Assembly: GCA_964609085.1 (NCBI GenBank)
Contig: CAZSRZ010000010.1
Coordinates: forward strand, 7,595 to 71,594
Origin: JANPLG01 sp964609085
Lineage (GTDB): Bacteria; Armatimonadota; SYMT01
Direction: 5' to 3'
Length of the DNA: 64,000 bases
The notes under the pieces are model-generated. The model was not told where the DNA came from. It saw only the letters and a list, made by a program, of their open reading frames with translations, and did no database searches. Below are positions 34,729 to 42,874 of the stretch, piece by piece. A program made the translations under genes and the position numbers. Every line of letters starts with the position of its first letter. Position 1 is the stretch's first letter.

Positions 34729-35604
34729 TCAGTTCTTGCCTCCGGTGGTTGCGATGCCTTCGATGAAGGTTCGCTGGGCGAGGAAGAAGAGCACGATGAT
34801 CGGCACGGTGAAGATCGTGGCCGCGGCCATGAGCTGGCTCCACTTCCCCCCGTAGGCGGAGGTGAACTGCTGCAACCCATAGGCCAGGGTGTAGCGGGAT
34901 GGGTCGTTGATGTAGAGCAGCGGGCCCAGAAAATCATTCCAGGTGTGGAGGAACTGAAAGAGGGCGCAGGTGGCAAGGGCCGGCCTGGAGAGGGGCATGA
35001 TCACCCGCGCGAAGATGGTCCACTCCCCCGCGCCGTCCACGCGCGCCGCCTCGGAGAGTTCCGTCGGCAGGGTTCGGTAGAACTGTGTCAGCAGGAAGAT
35101 GTAGAACGGCGCCGCGAAGAGCGATGGGACCACCAGCGGCAGGTAACTGCCGTACCAGCCGAGCGTGCGAAAGAGCGTGAACACCGGGATCATCGTCACC
35201 TGGCCGGGCAGGGCCATCGTGGAGATCATCACCAGGAAGAGGGCATTCTTCCCCGCGAACTCGGTCCGCGCAAAGCCGTACGCCACGATGGAGCTGGAGA
35301 GAACAGCCGCCAGCACGGTGAAGAGACACAACACCAGGGTGTTGCGGACGTACGTGGCGAAAGGAACGGTCCTCATCGCCGCCGGGTAGTTGCCAAGCTG
35401 CAAGGGCTGCGGAACCAGGGTCTTCAGCGAGATCGGGGGCACGCTCGTCCCCGCCTGCGGGAAGATCTGCGCGTCGCTCTTCAGGGATGTGGAGACCATC
35501 CACACCAGCGGCAGCAGCGGCGGGATGCTCAGCGTTAGAAGCACGAGATAGAGCCCCAGTCGTTGGAGCCGGGAGAGGTGCCCAGGGTGACCGCTACTCC
35601 GCAT
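34729..35604 (-). CDS. Carbohydrate ABC transporter permease (MalG-like)
   Basis: 291 residues with six membrane segments. The EAA loop that docks the ATPase is clear (ELSEAARVDGAGEWTIFARVIMPLSRP). The N-terminal segment through LVWMVSTSLKSDAQIF is the usual MalG/LacG opening. It takes up oligosaccharides with the MalF-like partner and the binding protein encoded just upstream. Its start overlaps the binding-protein gene by 11 bases. No ATPase gene is in the operon; such systems usually share a multi-purpose MsmK/UgpC-type ATPase encoded elsewhere. Confidence 0.93.
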   Translation of the reverse strand: MRSSGHPGHLSRLQRLGLYLVLLTLSIPPLLPLVWMVSTSLKSDAQIFPQAGTSVPPISLKTLVPQPLQLGNYPAAMRTVPFATYVRNTLVLCLFTVLAAVLSSSIVAYGFARTEFAGKNALFLVMISTMALPGQVTMIPVFTLFRTLGWYGSYLPLVVPSLFAAPFYIFLLTQFYRTLPTELSEAARVDGAGEWTIFARVIMPLSRPALATCALFQFLHTWNDFLGPLLYINDPSRYTLAYGLQQFTSAYGGKWSQLMAAATIFTVPIIVLFFLAQRTFIEGIATTGGKN

Positions 35605-36964
35605 AGCCGATCTCCGCTCGCCGTCGTCGTTCCTTGGCGAGATCGCGATCGAGCTTCGTGAGCGCCGCGCGCGGGGTGAGTGTGCCCCTCACGGCCGCCT
35701 CTTCTGCGCGCTTGATGCCGTCCATCATGAACACCTGGTAGGGTACGGGCGGCAGGGGTTGGATGTAGGGGCTGGGGAGGATGTCGAGAAACGTCTTGAA
35801 CTGCGGGTATTTCCTTACGTACTCCTGGTACTTCGGTGCCAGCGCGATGGCGGGAGAAAGCGGCAGCCAGCCGCCCATTGTGTAGAACTCCGCTGCCCGC
35901 TCCGGCTGTTCGAGGCCGGACCAGAACTTGACGAACTCCCAGGCTCCCCGGGGCTGTCGGGCAGCCTTGGGGATCACCATGAAGTTGCCGTTGGACCAGG
36001 CGGCCAGTCTTCGGCCGCCCCTGGGGGGCGGGATCGGTGCCACCCGGTACTCCAGATCGGGCGCGAACTTCGCCACCTGCTCCACCCGCCACTGCCCATC
36101 AATCAGCACGGAGTAGGCGCCGCTGATGAACGGCCATTCGATGGCGAAGCCGCCGGTGTTGAGCCCGGACTCGAAGCGAACCACGTTGTTGAACCCGAGC
36201 TTGCGCCGCTCGCCGGCCAGAAACTCCAGCGCCCGGAGGTTCGCGGGTGTGTCGATGGTGAGTTCGCCAAGCTGCCAGTCGTAGAAGCCGCCGCCAAAGA
36301 GCGGCGCCATGTGGCGGTAATCCTTCGGCATGAAGCCGATGCGAGTCAGGTTGCGGTTGTTGTCGAAGCGGTTCAGCTTCGCGCCGATTGCCACCAGTGC
36401 TTCCATGGTTTCGGGGAAGTGGTCGGGGTCCAGGCCGGCTTCGCGGAAGTGATCGGGCCGGTAGTAGCAGGCGTGAATGTTCAGGCCGATAGTGAGGCCA
36501 TAGACGTGACCGCGGTAGGTACCGAGCCGCTTCACGATGGGGTAGGCCTCTCGGTCGAATCGCTGCTTTTCCTCCGGGGACATCAGTTCGTCGAGGGGGG
36601 TCAACAGGCCGTTGTTGGCCCAGGTCGGGATGACCGGATTCCACTGCGCCATCACATCCGGCGGATCGCCGCCCGCGGCCGCTAGAAGCAGCTTCACGTC
36701 CGCGCCCTGCGTGGGCACGGACAGGGCGATGAGTTCGTACCTCGATTGGCTCCGATTGAAGCGGTCGACGATCTTATCGACGACGTCCTTCCACTCCCCC
36801 GTCCACATGTGCCACATGCGGACGGGGATCCGATCCGGATAGGCGCGTCGAGTGGTGGGAGGGACTGCGAAAAGCGCCGCGACGGCGATGACGATTGCGG
36901 CCAGCACCAGCCCCCGCAGGAGTCGGAGTGCCGGGAAGCGCGGGGCGGTCAGCTCAGCTTCCAT
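35594..36964 (-). CDS. ABC transporter sugar-binding protein (family 1)
   Basis: 456 residues. The N-terminus has one hydrophobic segment (LRLLRGLVLAAIVIAVAALFAV) without a lipobox Cys, so it is an anchored or cleaved periplasmic protein. The mature part has the family 1 solute-binding layout: MWHMWTGEWKDVVDKIVDRFN, then PPDVMAQWNPVIPTWANNGLLTPLDEL, and a late AAWSNGNFMVIPKAARQPRGAWEFVKF hinge/lid region of which residues PKAARQPRGAWEFVKFW are typical. It captures a sugar and delivers it to the permeases. The gene lies between the two permease genes and overlaps each by 11 bases. Confidence 0.92.
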   Translation of the reverse strand: MEAELTAPRFPALRLLRGLVLAAIVIAVAALFAVPPTTRRAYPDRIPVRMWHMWTGEWKDVVDKIVDRFNRSQSRYELIALSVPTQGADVKLLLAAAGGDPPDVMAQWNPVIPTWANNGLLTPLDELMSPEEKQRFDREAYPIVKRLGTYRGHVYGLTIGLNIHACYYRPDHFREAGLDPDHFPETMEALVAIGAKLNRFDNNRNLTRIGFMPKDYRHMAPLFGGGFYDWQLGELTIDTPANLRALEFLAGERRKLGFNNVVRFESGLNTGGFAIEWPFISGAYSVLIDGQWRVEQVAKFAPDLEYRVAPIPPPRGGRRLAAWSNGNFMVIPKAARQPRGAWEFVKFWSGLEQPERAAEFYTMGGWLPLSPAIALAPKYQEYVRKYPQFKTFLDILPSPYIQPLPPVPYQVFMMDGIKRAEEAAVRGTLTPRAALTKLDRDLAKERRRRAEIGYAE

Positions 36965-37823
36965 AGTGCACCCACCGGGCCTGTGACCGGAACAGTGCTC
37001 CGGTGATCGCGACGACGATCAGGAAAAGGATCCACGCCATCGCGCTGGCATAACCCATGTCGAGATAGCGCCAGGCACGATCGAAGAGGTAGAGGGCGTA
37101 GAAAAGCGTGCTGTCCTCCGGTCCGCCCTGGGTCATCACGAAGGCCTGCGTGAAGTACTGGAAGGCACCGATGACGCCCATCACCAGATTGAAGAAGATC
37201 ACTGGGGTCAGCATCGGCAGAGTGATTCGCGTCAGCCGCTGCCACGGCCCCGCGCCATCGATGGTCGCCGCTTCGTAGAGGTGGGCGGGGATATCCTTCA
37301 GGCCGGCCAGGTAGATGACCATGCTGCCGCCGACGCCCCATAGCGACATACCGACCAGGCTCCAAAAAGCCCAATTCTTGTCTTGTAGCCAAGCCGGCCC
37401 CACAATCCCCCAGTTGCGCAGCAGCCCATTCACCAGGCCGATCTGCGGATTGAGGATCCACATGAAGACCACCGACGTAGCAACGACTGGCACGATGGAG
37501 GGGATGTAGAAGATGGTCCGAAAGATGCTCATCCCCGGCACCCGATGGTTCAGCAGCAGCGCGAGCCCGATCCCCCAGAGCGTCCCGAGCGGCACGGCCA
37601 CCAGCGCGAAGCGAAACGTGACTCCGAGTGCCTTCCAGAACAGGGGGTCGCCCGAGAAGAGGGTGCGGTAGTTGGCGGCACCCACCCAGTGCGGTGGCGA
37701 CACGATGTCGTAGCGCGTAAACGACAACCCGAGACTGGCCAGAAACGGGATTGCCGTGAAGATCAGGAAGCCGAACAGCCAGGGGCTGATGAAGGCATAC
37801 CCGACCCAGTTCTTGCGCAGCAT
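36954..37823 (-). CDS. Carbohydrate ABC transporter permease (MalF-like)
   Basis: 289 residues with six membrane segments, starting MLRKNWVGYAFISPWLFGFL, the standard N-terminus of short MalF-like permeases. The EAA loop is HLYEAATIDGAGPWQRLTRI followed by LPMLTP. The ATG at 37823 is used; the open frame extends 145 codons upstream through sequence without homology. This is the first gene of the three-gene uptake operon, and the 208 bases ahead of it (to darG) should contain its promoter, though none was recognised. Confidence 0.93.
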   Translation of the reverse strand: MLRKNWVGYAFISPWLFGFLIFTAIPFLASLGLSFTRYDIVSPPHWVGAANYRTLFSGDPLFWKALGVTFRFALVAVPLGTLWGIGLALLLNHRVPGMSIFRTIFYIPSIVPVVATSVVFMWILNPQIGLVNGLLRNWGIVGPAWLQDKNWAFWSLVGMSLWGVGGSMVIYLAGLKDIPAHLYEAATIDGAGPWQRLTRITLPMLTPVIFFNLVMGVIGAFQYFTQAFVMTQGGPEDSTLFYALYLFDRAWRYLDMGYASAMAWILFLIVVAITGALFRSQARWVHYGS

Positions 37824-38031
37824 CCGCAACGGGGCTCTCCGGCGAGCGCGGGGTCCGCCCGGGGCCGGCAATCGACCGGCACCCTCATCATTGGCGGAAG
37901 GCGCACCGGCAACCTTCCCCGGGTCCGTGGCGTGCCACACCCGACGCGGGTGCGCCGTGATCCGGCAGGATTCCCCGCCGTGGCGAAACGCCGCATCCGC
38001 CAGCCTCGCGCTCGCAACGGCAGGTCCTTGC

Positions 38032-39138
38032 TCAGGCCGCAGGAGCTGCGACAGGTTGGGGTCCGGCGACCGACTGGGGGTCCGACAAGCGGTGGAGGGC
38101 GATCTCCAGGCACCGGTCATCAAACAGCCGCAGCTTGCGATTCGCCGCAGCCATCCCCCCGGGCCAACTCTCCAGGCCAGCCCGGATAGCCTCCACGGTC
38201 CGCGGTTGGTCTGGCTGTTGGTGCAGCCAGTCCACGGTCGCCAACAACTCCATACCATGGGGCGACGCGAAACCGTCGATCAGCGTCAGCACCCATTCGA
38301 CCACAGGGCGGAACGACGTGTAGCTTTCCTGCTCCAGGAAGGCGCGCAGTTCCCCCTCCCTCGCTGGCTCAAACCAGATGCGGTCGCCAGGTCGGGCATC
38401 CGAGAGTCGGCGCTCGCAGTGCAGGTAGGTCCCGTCCAGCCCGTTCAACAGATGGCGCAGGCCGTCTGCGTAGGGCCCGTACTTATGGGGAGAAAACGTC
38501 AATTGGAGCACGTCTTCCACCCCGGACAGGCGCACTCCGCGCTGGAGGAACCACGCCAGCTTCTGCACCTCCAGGACGCTGCAATCGAACGCCATCGCCT
38601 CGTAGAACTGCACCGCCCTGACAATCATCGCCCGAGCAGGCGTGAGATGATCCAGACCGGACCGCTTCGGTGAGTTGAAGTAGGCGGGTGTGGGTTCGTA
38701 AACCAGCCAGTGAACGTCCGGCAGCTCGGCGGCGGCGACCTCGATTTCCGGACGCACCTGGCTCCACTGAAGTCCGCCGCTGCCACAGCCGAGCGGAGGC
38801 ACCGCCAAGGAGTGGATGCCAAGGTCCCGAACGACCCGAACGAGGTCCTGGAGCCCGCCGCGGACGTACTCCAGCCGCGACGGGTTTCGCCAGTGCTTCT
38901 TGGTCGGAAAGTTGATCACCCACCGCGGGCCGAGTAGTGCGGAATTCCTGCTAACGAACATCCGACCGACTCGGACTTCTCCGTTACGGCACGCCGCCTC
39001 GTACGCGGCCGTGTTCTGAGGGAAGGCCTCGCGGAAGAGGAGGGCGATGCCCTTTCCCATCACGCCTACCTCGTTGACGGTGTTGACCACCGCCTCGACG
39101 GGCGCGTCCAGCAAGTTGCCCTGGGTGTACTGAATCAT
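38032..39138 (-). CDS. darG: DarG macrodomain antitoxin of DarTG
   Basis: 368 residues. Residues 1-155 are a macrodomain: NLLDAPVEAVVNTVN, GVMGKGIALLF, VINFPTKKHW and VPPLGCGSGGLQW. Lys80 in FPTKK falls exactly on the catalytic lysine (Lys80) of Thermus DarG, which removes ADP-ribose from thymidine in DNA. Residues ~185-350 form the C-terminal helical domain (VLEVQKLAWFLQRG, SPHKYGPYADGLRHLLNGLDG) known to bind and block DarT. It protects the cell from the toxin encoded immediately upstream. Its ATG directly follows the darT stop (TAGATG), so translation is coupled. Identification is strong from motif order and context. Confidence 0.95.
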   Translation of the reverse strand: MIQYTQGNLLDAPVEAVVNTVNEVGVMGKGIALLFREAFPQNTAAYEAACRNGEVRVGRMFVSRNSALLGPRWVINFPTKKHWRNPSRLEYVRGGLQDLVRVVRDLGIHSLAVPPLGCGSGGLQWSQVRPEIEVAAAELPDVHWLVYEPTPAYFNSPKRSGLDHLTPARAMIVRAVQFYEAMAFDCSVLEVQKLAWFLQRGVRLSGVEDVLQLTFSPHKYGPYADGLRHLLNGLDGTYLHCERRLSDARPGDRIWFEPAREGELRAFLEQESYTSFRPVVEWVLTLIDGFASPHGMELLATVDWLHQQPDQPRTVEAIRAGLESWPGGMAAANRKLRLFDDRCLEIALHRLSDPQSVAGPQPVAAPAA

Positions 39139-39780
39139 CTAGAGGAACCAGTCAGGCCTGACGGCGACGGGTACGTGGCAGTTGGACTCCCCGAGAATCT
39201 TCACACATGCCTCCTCCACTTGCGTGTCGTAGCAGGCTACCCCAGAAAGCGCGTGGAAGGGAACGTGACGGTGCACCAGCGCCTCCGCCTGGTACCGCTC
39301 GAACCGATCGGGCTGATCGGGCGTCCGTTTGAAGTCCCCTGACGCAATTACGTCCCACCATATGTTCTCCAGGTCCGTGAGTTCCCGGTAGAACCTGGCG
39401 GTTGCAAGGCACGCGTGCCGGTCAGTGAAGACAAAGTCAAGGCCGCGGAGCAGAAGTCGGGGCAGCGACGAGACAAGAATCACCAGCTCACTCATTGGAC
39501 ACTTCCTGAGCCCCGCGTATCCCGTCTTGATGTTGTAGAGCATCGGAGTTCGGGATGTGAAGTAGAACGGGACGTAGTCGCACAGGCGGCCCTTCGGCCC
39601 CACGGGGACCTCGCGGTGACTCCGCAGCTCGATGATCTCACTCCGGCCGATCGGCCGATACCCATCTGCTCGAACCGTCGAGGTAGCGCAGTGAAGCCCA
39701 TGTCGCGCGAGCCACGCCATGTTGGAAGCGTGAGTCACACGATAGATCCGAGCTTTCTCTTGGTCGACTACGGGAGGCAG
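39139..39780 (-). CDS. darT: DarT DNA thymidine ADP-ribosyltransferase toxin
   Basis: 213 residues if started at CTG 39780. DarT attaches ADP-ribose to thymidine in single-stranded DNA and blocks replication; DarTG modules act as phage defence. Landmarks shared with Thermus DarT: an N-terminal IYRVTH (usual IYHITH), DYVPFYFTSRTPMLYNI with the NAD-site Arg77, VFTDRHACLATARFYREL, the catalytic Glu166 in YQAEALV, and the C-terminal RPDWFL. The first standard start, GTG 39738, would cut the protein inside the conserved IYRVTH strand. CTG 39780 is in frame and has AAGGA 8 bases upstream; an in-frame stop lies 48 bases above it. So a non-standard start is most likely. Confidence 0.92.
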   Translation of the reverse strand: MPPVVDQEKARIYRVTHASNMAWLARHGLHCATSTVRADGYRPIGRSEIIELRSHREVPVGPKGRLCDYVPFYFTSRTPMLYNIKTGYAGLRKCPMSELVILVSSLPRLLLRGLDFVFTDRHACLATARFYRELTDLENIWWDVIASGDFKRTPDQPDRFERYQAEALVHRHVPFHALSGVACYDTQVEEACVKILGESNCHVPVAVRPDWFL

Positions 39781-40243
39781 CGGGGTGTTCCTTCCGAGAA
39801 GCGGGCTCCCCGGTCACCCGCCCGGAACTCGTCCCTCAGATGACTCCAGGGACTCCGGTCAAGTCAGTCCAGGCCGAGGAATCCCAGATTGACCCTGCCG
39901 GCGAATCCCTTCCGTCCGGTTGGTTCATTGCGGCCGTGCTCTCGGCGGTGAAGGGTCAGTATTCGCATCGGCACGTCCGGTTTAGCTTGGTCACCCGCTG
40001 GTCACCGACCTTCGATCCGGGGGCCTGAGATAGGGGGGGTTGTGAGAACGGATACCCCCGACTCATGGCGGAGTCCCGAAGGGCTCGGAGTTCACTGATG
40101 CGGCCTCCGGGCAGTACCGTGGAGCGGGGACTGCCTCGGCACAACATTTTTTCAACTTCGGGGACTCGGCCGGTCCGCGAGCGGTTGTGCGGGCATCGGA
40201 GCCTGGCTTTGTTCGGCTCTGTTCTTCGCCCCCGGGGAGCCCC
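39781..40243. other. 463-base spacer between darT and the phage terminase gene
   Basis: This divergent spacer should hold the promoters of darTG (minus) and of the terminase gene (plus). I see no clear sigma70 promoter, tRNA, or attachment site. Features noted: a TGGTCACC direct repeat at about 39988-40007, a T6 run at 40147-40152 without a strong stem before it, and a G7/C5 pairing possibility around 40030-40060. A 62-codon open frame (39840-40028) shows no family resemblance. Confidence 0.4.
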
Positions 40244-41641
40244 ATGCCATCGCCACCGCAGATCGACCTTCACGCCTGGCTCTCGCTCGCCAGCCCTCAA
40301 CTGGAGTGGTGCTGGCCGCATCTGCTGCATCTACAGGGGCTGCTGCAGCGCGTGGCGACCGGGGAGCTACGGCGGCTCATGATCTTCACCCCGCCGCGGC
40401 ACGGCAAGAGCGAGCTTGTGACCATTCGGTTTCCCGTTTATCGGCTCTGCGCCGACCCGGGCACGCGGGTCATCCTCGCCGCCTACAACCAGGCACTCGC
40501 CAGCCGCTTCTCGCGCCGGGCACGACGGATTGCCCACGAGCAGGGCCTGATCGGCCCGAGGGCTCCGGCTGACGATTGGGAAACTGAGTCGCTCGGCGGC
40601 GTGCGAGCAGTGGGCGTCGGCGGCGGCATCACCGGTCAGGGGGCGGACCTGATCGTCATCGACGACCCCGTCAAGAGCCGGGAGGAGGCGAACTCCGGCA
40701 CCTATCGGGAGCGCCTGTGGGAGTGGTTCACTGACGACCTCTACACCCGTCTGGAACCCCGCGGCGCTCTGGTACTCGTGCAGACCCGGTGGCACGAGGA
40801 TGATCTCGCGGGACGAATCCTCGCGGGTCCGGATGGTCCAAGTTGGACCATCTGCCGCCTGCCGGCAGAGGCGGAAACCCAGAGGGAGCGGGACGCCTAT
40901 GCGGCCTTGATCGGCCGGTCCCTCGGTGAGCCGGAACCGCTTGGACGTCTGCCCGGAGAGCCGCTCTGTCCCGATCGCTTCGATCGAGAGGCACTTCGGC
41001 GCATCCGCCGGGTACTGGGTTCCAGCTACGATGCTCTGTACCAGCAGTGGCCCGTGCCCAGAACGGCCGGGTTCTTCCGGCCGGAGTGGCTCACGATCAC
41101 GCCGCTTCCGTTGGCGGCGCCCGAGCCCACGAGGTGGATCCGCTACTGGGACCTGGCCGGGACGGAACGGGGAGGGGACTTCACCGCCGGCGTGCTGATG
41201 GGCCGCACGGCAGGCGGAGAATTCCGGGTGGAAGACGTGGTGCGCGGTCAGTGGAGCTACGGCGCTCGCGACCGGCGCATCGTTCAGGTCGCCCGCGAGG
41301 ATCGGGGAAGGTGGGGTGAAGCAGTGGGCACCTGGATCGAGCAGGAGCCGGGGAGTGGGGGACGGGAGGCAGCTGAACGACTGGTCCGTGCTCTGGCCGG
41401 TTTCAACGCGCACAGCGAGACAGTGACGGGATCCAAGGAGGTTCGCGCCGCGCCACTGGCGTCTCAGGCGGAGATTGGGAGCGTGCGGCTGACCCGCGGC
41501 GAATGGAACCCAGACTTCATCGACGAGTTGTGCGCCTTCCCGCACGGCCGCCATGACGATCAGGTGGATGCCGCGGCCGGAGCCTTTCGGCGCCTGACAG
41601 CCGGGCGGCGGCTGCGCCTCTGGGACATCGAAAGCCCCTAG
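40244..41641 (+). CDS. terL: Phage terminase, large subunit
   Basis: 465 residues. The ATPase domain has Walker A FTPPRHGKSE (Lys55) and Walker B LIVIDDP (Asp140-Asp141), plus the coupling segment VQTRWHEDDLAG. The C-terminal RNase H-like nuclease has Asp303 in RYWDLAGTE and an acidic cluster HDDQVDA near the end. It cuts and pumps phage DNA into the prohead. The ATG at 40244 has GGGGAG upstream. No small terminase, portal or other phage gene is adjacent: the matching HK97-type portal is at 57714, 16 kb away on the same strand. The neighbour on the other side is the divergent DarTG pair. Confidence 0.93.
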   Translation: MPSPPQIDLHAWLSLASPQLEWCWPHLLHLQGLLQRVATGELRRLMIFTPPRHGKSELVTIRFPVYRLCADPGTRVILAAYNQALASRFSRRARRIAHEQGLIGPRAPADDWETESLGGVRAVGVGGGITGQGADLIVIDDPVKSREEANSGTYRERLWEWFTDDLYTRLEPRGALVLVQTRWHEDDLAGRILAGPDGPSWTICRLPAEAETQRERDAYAALIGRSLGEPEPLGRLPGEPLCPDRFDREALRRIRRVLGSSYDALYQQWPVPRTAGFFRPEWLTITPLPLAAPEPTRWIRYWDLAGTERGGDFTAGVLMGRTAGGEFRVEDVVRGQWSYGARDRRIVQVAREDRGRWGEAVGTWIEQEPGSGGREAAERLVRALAGFNAHSETVTGSKEVRAAPLASQAEIGSVRLTRGEWNPDFIDELCAFPHGRHDDQVDAAAGAFRRLTAGRRLRLWDIESP

Positions 41642-41798
41642 GCTCAATGGCATTTGTAGTGCGGGCGAACCCTGCGAAACATCGACTCGGCCTCCGTCCG
41701 CCACGCCCGCGATAGATTCTTCCTGGTGCCCGCAAAGCCTGACCGGCAGGGCGCTGGCCTCGAGGCGCCCGAGCCTCGGCGCAAACAATGGAGCGAGC

Positions 41799-42170
41799 AT
41801 GGAACTGGGAGCGTTCTCTGTCAGCCTGACGGTCAAGGACATCGAAGCCTCGCGAGCGTTCTACGAAAAGCTCGGCTTCCGCGCGTTCCACGGTGACGCG
41901 GCGCAGGGCTGGCTGATCATGAAGAACGGCTATCGAGTGATCGGCTTGTTCCAGGGGATGTTCGAAAAGAACATCCTAACCTTCAATCCCGGCTGGGACA
42001 GCGACGCCTGCGAGCTCCCGGAGTTCACGGATGTCCGTGAACTCCAGCGTCAATTGAAGGCGCAAGGCATCGAGCTGTCGACGGAGGCGGACGAGACCAC
42101 CACCGGCCCCGCAAGTTTCGTCGTGGTGGACCCGGACGGGAACCCGATCCTCGTGGACCAGCACGTGTGA
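41799..42170 (+). CDS. VOC (glyoxalase/bleomycin resistance fold) family protein
   Basis: 123 residues. The two-module VOC fold is visible: VSLTVKDIEASRAFYEKLGFRAFHG in the first module and FVVVDPDGNPILVDQH in the second. The metal-ligand positions are only partly conserved, so it may bind a small molecule rather than act as a lyase. The family includes dioxygenases, lyases and resistance proteins, and neighbours give no hint. The ATG has GGAG upstream. It is followed by a repeat-rich spacer leading to the scaffold gap. Confidence 0.85.
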   Translation: MELGAFSVSLTVKDIEASRAFYEKLGFRAFHGDAAQGWLIMKNGYRVIGLFQGMFEKNILTFNPGWDSDACELPEFTDVRELQRQLKAQGIELSTEADETTTGPASFVVVDPDGNPILVDQHV

Positions 42171-42218
42171 CCTGCCAGAATGACCGGCACTGACGTGCAC
42201 GGTTCTGCGCCGTGGCCC

Positions 42219-42371
42219 GTCACCGAAGCAACTCCCGGGAACGCTGGCGTCCCGCCGGCATCAGCAATTCTCCCTCGAAATTCGTCGCGGGCCTGTCACC
42301 GGAGGCAACTCCTGGGAACGCTGGCGTCCCGCCGGCATGGGCAACCCGCCCTCGAAATCCGTGGACGGTCT
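42219..42371. repeat. Tandem 76/77-base repeat with internal palindrome
   Basis: Two imperfect copies (42219-42294 and 42295-42371) and the start of a third (GTGACC at 42372). Each begins GTCACCG, contains an identical GGGAACGCTGGCGTCCCGCC block, and ends in a CTCGAAAT stretch plus variable bases. Inside each, GCTGGCG-TCC-CGCCGGC (42243-42259 and 42320-42336) can form a 7-base stem with a 3-base loop, like a REP-type element. No protein coding is supported here. Confidence 0.7.
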
Positions 42372-42452
42372 GTGACCCCGCTAGTGCGCGCTACCAGCCG
42401 TGGGCTATCTACTTCCACGACGGAATCCGGCTGACGGAGGCTGGGATCCCGG

Positions 42453-42557
42453 CACTGACGTGCACGGCTCTGAGCGGTGGCGGGTGCGTCGTCGTCGACG
42501 TTGTCCGGCTGACGCGGGATGCTGACGTGGACGGTTCTGGGCGGTGGCGGGTGCGTC
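42453..42557. repeat. Dispersed short repeat, CTGACGTG(C/G)ACGG core
   Basis: Copies at 42453-42490 and 42522-42557 share CTGACGTGxACGGxTCTGxG followed by CGGTGGCGGGTGCGTC, about 67 bases apart; a third, more degenerate copy begins at 42188. Together with the 76-base tandem and the 55-base repeats this makes 42180-42800 a non-coding repeat patch of about 600 bases. Confidence 0.6.
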
Positions 42558-42588
42558 ATGGGAGGTGGGGTCGACAAGGCGGGTAGCT

Positions 42589-42643
42589 GACCAGGCGACC
42601 GTGTCGGCCGATTCCCCGGCCAGGTCGTCCGACATGGATGCCC
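42589..42643. repeat. 55-base repeat, copy left of the gap
   Basis: Bases 42589-42643 (starting GACCAGGCGACC, ending ATGGATGCCC) are identical to 42744-42798 immediately right of the N-run. The copies abut the gap on both sides, so more copies may lie inside it. Confidence 0.9.
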
Positions 42644-42743
42644 NNNNNNNNNNNNNNNNNNNNNNNNNNNNNNNNNNNNNNNNNNNNNNNNNNNNNNNNN
42701 NNNNNNNNNNNNNNNNNNNNNNNNNNNNNNNNNNNNNNNNNNN
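42644..42743. other. Assembly gap (100 N)
   Basis: Exactly 100 unknown bases, the standard placeholder for a scaffold gap of unspecified size. Both flanks end in the same 55-base repeat, which explains why the assembler broke here. Linkage of the left part (lpt genes, DarTG, terminase) with the right part (hemE to the phage head module) depends on this join. Confidence 0.95.
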
Positions 42744-42798
42744 GACCAGGCGACCGTGTCGGCCGATTCCCCGGCCAGGTCGTCCGACATGGATGCCC
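42744..42798. repeat. 55-base repeat, copy right of the gap
   Basis: Exact second copy of 42589-42643. It ends 76 bases before the hemE start codon, so the hemE promoter lies within or just after the repeat. Confidence 0.9.
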
Positions 42799-42874
42799 TC
42801 CGCCCCATGATGGGGTAGACTGCACCGTTGTCGCCGCGGGATCGACCGGTAATGGGCGACCTCAGGATGGGTCG

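Noticed and set aside
39840..40028. 62-codon open frame upstream of the terminase gene
   Set aside because: No ribosome site, no hydrophobic or domain pattern, and atypical composition for the neighbourhood.
40141..40160. Terminator at the T6 run before the terminase gene
   Set aside because: The preceding TGCC-TC-GGCA could only form a loop of two bases, which is not stable.
42180..42800. CRISPR array
   Set aside because: The repeats are 55 or 76 bases, few, without regular unique spacers, and no cas gene is present.
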